Assembly: GCA_029259775.1 (NCBI GenBank)
Contig: JAJDEN010000043.1
Location: 62,001-126,000, forward strand
Length of the DNA: 64,000 bases
From: Planctomycetota bacterium
GTDB taxonomy: Bacteria > Planctomycetota > PLA2 > JAEUHO01
Reading direction: 5' to 3'
Below are positions 61,655 to 64,000 of the stretch, piece after piece. The notes beneath the pieces are model-generated. The model ran no database searches. It was not told the origin of the DNA and worked only from the letters and a program-made list of their open reading frames with translations. Numbering within the stretch: position 1 is the first letter of the stretch; the number at the start of each line of letters is the position of its first letter. A program made the position numbers and the translations under genes.

Positions 61655-62226
61655 TCGTGGCCCTTGCCGGCCACGCGCTCGCGGAGCGTCGTCACCCCGC
61701 GGTGGAGCAAGGCGGCGACTGAGGACGTGCTGCGATCCATCAACTCTCCGATGGTCTTCAGGTCCAGTCCTCGGAGATGGCGGAGCACGACGGCCTCCTG
61801 TTGACCGAGGGGCAGACACTCGATCTCATCTGCCAAGGCGACAATCCGCTCCGCGCGTTGCGCTCGGACACTCGGCGTCGTGCCGTGCTCGTCGGCCCAC
61901 CAGTGCTCCATGCGTGCCGCCGTGCGATCCGCCTGGGCGCGGAGCGAGACGTTGCGCGCGATGTCGCGCTTGGCGCGCCGCAGCCCCTTGATGGCGTCGG
62001 CCAGGTTGCGGGCCAGGATCTTGCGCAGCCAGGCCATCTGCTCGCCCCGGGAGCGGCCGCGGAACGCTGCCTCGTCGCGATGTGCCTCGGCGAGGGTCAT
62101 CTGGACGATGTCGGAGTCGTCGAAGTGGCGCCCCAGCCCCGGAGGAATCCGGGTTCGCGCGAGCACCTTCAGATAGCTCCGGTAGGCCTCCACGGGCCGG
62201 AGCTCCCGGCTCGGGGCGTCATCCAT
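61651..62226 (-). CDS. ECF-family RNA polymerase sigma factor
   Basis: 191 residues from ATG at 62226. Region 2 has DDSDIVQMTLAEAHRDEAAF and RGEQMAWLRKILARNLADA. Region 4 has LPLGQQEAVVLRHLRGLDLK and GELMDRSTSSVAALLHRGV. This pattern, with a long inter-domain linker (about 95-135), is that of planctomycete ECF factors found beside Ser/Thr kinases. No anti-sigma factor gene is seen; control by the overlapping kinase is likely. It is divergent from the propeller lipoprotein gene. Confidence 0.9.
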   Translation of the reverse strand: MDDAPSRELRPVEAYRSYLKVLARTRIPPGLGRHFDDSDIVQMTLAEAHRDEAAFRGRSRGEQMAWLRKILARNLADAIKGLRRAKRDIARNVSLRAQADRTAARMEHWWADEHGTTPSVRAQRAERIVALADEIECLPLGQQEAVVLRHLRGLDLKTIGELMDRSTSSVAALLHRGVTTLRERVAGKGHE

Positions 62227-62323
62227 GGCGCCGATCGTACGGGCGATTCCGCTTTCTTGCGCAAACCCCGGGGCCAGGCGTCGCCTTGTCCTTGGCCCGA
62301 AGCCCGGGCAACGGGAGCTTCCA

Positions 62324-63643
62324 TTGCATCGGATCGCGTTTGTGTTCCTTACCGTCGTCTTGCTGGGCTGTGGAGGGGGCGGTAGCGGCTCCACGGGAGG
62401 TGGCGGCGGCGGCGGAAGCTCCGACCCCGTGGACTTGATCCTCAACGGGGCGACCAAGGCTTCCGCCACACACCACTGGGACTCCACGCTGTCGGGGTTG
62501 CTGGACAACGGGTACGCGTTCTTCGCCGACGGGACCGGTGCGTTCTCGGGACGGAACTCGAGCCAAGACTTTGTGGCGATCGACTTCACGTGGGTCAAGA
62601 ACGGCCCGGCGAGCCTGACGATCATCAACGCGCCTGTCTATCTGGGCTTCAGCAACCTGTCGTTCATTCTGGGTTCCGTCGGCAGCGGTGAGTTCCTTGC
62701 TCAGCTGGATGGCAACCCGGCCTTCCGCACGTTCGTTCTCCACGCGGGCGGCCTGCCCGGCGCAACCGGCGGTGCCGGGCAGGGAACGGTCTTCGTGGTC
62801 GACCAGAGCGATACGTCCGTTCGCGTCTTCGATCGTCAGACCTTGACGCAGATCCGTGCTTTCTCCGGAGGCAATACAGAGTTGAGCGTGCCGGCTGGGA
62901 TTGCCGTAGATGGAGCGGCGGGCGAAATCTACGTATCCAACGTCGGTAGCAACGCGATCGTCGTCCACGCTATCGGCGCGAGTGGCAATGTCGCGCCACT
63001 TCGGAGGATTTCCGGTCCGGCCACGGGCCTCGGTCTGGCGAACTGTGTCGGTGGACTTCCGCCCATCTCGGGTATCGCGGTCGATGCGGCGAATGCGGAG
63101 CTCATCGTCGTGAATGGGGCTCCGCCTTCCATCACCGTATTCAGCCAGTCGGCCAGCGGCGATGTCGCACCACTTCGCACGATCGAGGGGGCTGCCACGG
63201 GTCTCGTGTGTCCGGTCTCAGTCGCCGTCGATCCGACAAACGGGGAGATCTTTGTCGGGGATGGCCACATTGGTGAAGTTCGCGTGTTCTCCCGCACAGC
63301 GACGGGCAACGTGGCGCCCGTGCGTGTTCTGGGGGGCGGAGGCTTTGGCGGCGATGCCGATGGCATCGCGCTCGACATACCTGCCGGTGAGCTCTGGACA
63401 GCCCAGGGGCACCAACTGAACGTCTTCGCTCGAACGGCCGCGGGGGGGACTCCGCCGCTACGCGGCAGTACGCCCTTCGGGCCCTGGACCGGGGTGGCTA
63501 TCGACAGCAGCGCCGGCGACTGGGTCGCATGCAGCAGAGCGGCAGGGTCGACGGCGCGCTTGGAGATCTTCTTCCCGAGCCTCGCCACGAAGCTCTTCAA
63601 GGACGTGGGCGGACAGCCGATGGGCGTGGCCCTGGGTCCCTAG
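62324..63643 (+). CDS. Lipoprotein with NHL/beta-propeller repeats
   Basis: 439 residues from TTG at 62324, chosen because GGGAG lies six bases upstream and this start places the lipobox VVLLGC (Cys16) correctly. An ATG at 62225 would add 33 arginine-rich residues before it. A Gly/Ser-rich linker follows the Cys. Residues about 150-420 carry at least four repeats of about 50 residues of the type GIAVDxxxGEIYV...VFxxxAxGNVAPLRxI. Likely a surface-exposed binding propeller. It is divergent from the sigma factor gene, so it could be one of its targets. Confidence 0.8.
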   Translation: MHRIAFVFLTVVLLGCGGGGSGSTGGGGGGGSSDPVDLILNGATKASATHHWDSTLSGLLDNGYAFFADGTGAFSGRNSSQDFVAIDFTWVKNGPASLTIINAPVYLGFSNLSFILGSVGSGEFLAQLDGNPAFRTFVLHAGGLPGATGGAGQGTVFVVDQSDTSVRVFDRQTLTQIRAFSGGNTELSVPAGIAVDGAAGEIYVSNVGSNAIVVHAIGASGNVAPLRRISGPATGLGLANCVGGLPPISGIAVDAANAELIVVNGAPPSITVFSQSASGDVAPLRTIEGAATGLVCPVSVAVDPTNGEIFVGDGHIGEVRVFSRTATGNVAPVRVLGGGGFGGDADGIALDIPAGELWTAQGHQLNVFARTAAGGTPPLRGSTPFGPWTGVAIDSSAGDWVACSRAAGSTARLEIFFPSLATKLFKDVGGQPMGVALGP

Positions 63644-63684
63644 CAGCCCGGTGAAGCTGCTGTTCCCGTCGTGGTCGTGGACGA

Positions 63685-63729
63685 CCCCAGCCGAAGCGCA
63701 GGTCGAAGCCTGTCTGGTCGTAGGGAGAG
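63685..63729 (-). repeat. 45-base duplicate of comB coding sequence
   Basis: Identical at 42 of 45 positions to 58196-58240 inside comB; read on the minus strand it gives SPYDQTGFDLRFGWG against SPYDQTGFDHRFGWG. No further comB similarity is seen on either side. Confidence 0.8.
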
Positions 63730-63732
63730 CCT

Positions 63733-64000
63733 TCACTTCCGGCGGTTCTTCATGCGTCGCTGCTGCTCGTCCATCCACCGTTTGCCAGCATCTTGGGCGC
63801 GCTTCACGCCGGTCATCGGCGTCGTACCCTTCACGGCCTTCAGCTTCATGGCGACGAGGGTAGGGCGCTCCGGCGACGCCACCGTCACGCGAACGGGACC
63901 TCCTTCCACGCCGAAGCCCGTGACGTAGATGTCGATTGTCGTGCCGACCATGCTCGCATCCAGCGCGTGGGTGACCTCGCCGCCGAGATACGCCACCTCG
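63733..64000 (-). CDS. Hypothetical protein, 5' part off window
   Basis: The last 89 or so codons of a minus-strand frame that stays open to the right edge. A GTG at 63996 could be an internal start. The visible part has beta-type sequence (TTIDIYVTGFGVEGGPVRVT) followed by a basic helix ending KRWMDEQQRRMKNRRK. No family recognised; the beta-strand plus basic tail could belong to a secreted or ribosome-associated protein, but this cannot be decided here. Confidence 0.5.
   Translation of the reverse strand, partial: EVAYLGGEVTHALDASMVGTTIDIYVTGFGVEGGPVRVTVASPERPTLVAMKLKAVKGTTPMTGVKRAQDAGKRWMDEQQRRMKNRRK

Noticed and set aside
58322..62226. Defence-island reading of CHAT protease, kinase and CPBP protease genes
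   Set aside because: They are not adjacent, no nuclease, reverse transcriptase, toxin or phage gene is near, and each has an ordinary planctomycete context.

Overview
The window is a GC-rich, gene-dense bacterial chromosome segment that most resembles a member of the Planctomycetota. The grounds are an ECF sigma factor overlapping a Ser/Thr kinase-WD40 gene, several HEAT-repeat proteins (one fused to a VWA domain, one to an alpha/alpha-toroid domain), secretin-like proteins, tandem di-heme peroxidases with unusual C-terminal extensions, and a ComB homologue. The assignment is an inference; another large-genome phylum such as Myxococcota cannot be excluded. I see no rRNA operon, CRISPR array, prophage or transposase. 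There is one tRNA, for Glu.

Layout. 2-1681: two tandem HEAT-repeat paralogues, the first broken by an in-frame TGA. 1884-7384 (minus): a tightly overlapping run moaD-moaE-ppsR followed by two ABC ATPase/permease pairs. 7473-10358: a HEAT-VWA secreted protein. 10618-13632 (minus): fatty acid desaturase, a GT2 glycosyltransferase and UDP-GlcNAc 2-epimerase. 13740-17052: a small-multidrug-export-type membrane protein, a duplicated secretin-like protein and an MBL hydrolase. 17089-21026 (minus): two di-heme cytochrome c peroxidase paralogues. 21175-25730 (minus): ribH-nusB-ftsY and a Wzy/TPR membrane protein. 25846-30301: moeA-lnt, then a coiled-coil envelope protein and a 61-residue membrane protein. 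30831-37379: the complete rod-shape set mreB-mreC-mreD-mrdA-rodA. 37755-39128: an S41 protease. 39307-46879: tsaD, a periplasmic binding protein, a histidine kinase, a 1084-residue toroid/HEAT protein and a RegA-type response regulator. 46965-48272: an orphan iron-type binding lipoprotein and an antisense GYF_2 remnant. 48338-53496: a lipoprotein, a CPBP protease, an SsuABC/TauABC-like importer and a methyltransferase. 53745-57170: a TPR-CHAT protease. 57371-58260: tRNA-Glu and comB. 58322-63643: kinase-WD40, ECF sigma factor and a divergent beta-propeller lipoprotein. A partial minus-strand gene runs off the right end.

Themes. Many neighbouring genes overlap by 1 or 4 bases (ATGA, GTGA, TAGTG), so translational coupling is the rule. 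Genes for cell-envelope building are spread through the window (desaturase, WecB, Wzy-like, Lnt, MreBCD/PBP2/RodA, CTP protease). Molybdenum cofactor genes lie at two loci (moaDE and moeA).

The gaps between genes carry several families of short dispersed palindromic repeats. These include a roughly 100-160 base element seen at four places and an 81-base two-hairpin cassette present once in each orientation. The observations I rate highest are the binding protein-kinase-toroid/HEAT-regulator module, the PBP2 with a four-cysteine ribbon and an enlarged transpeptidase domain, and the repeat families.
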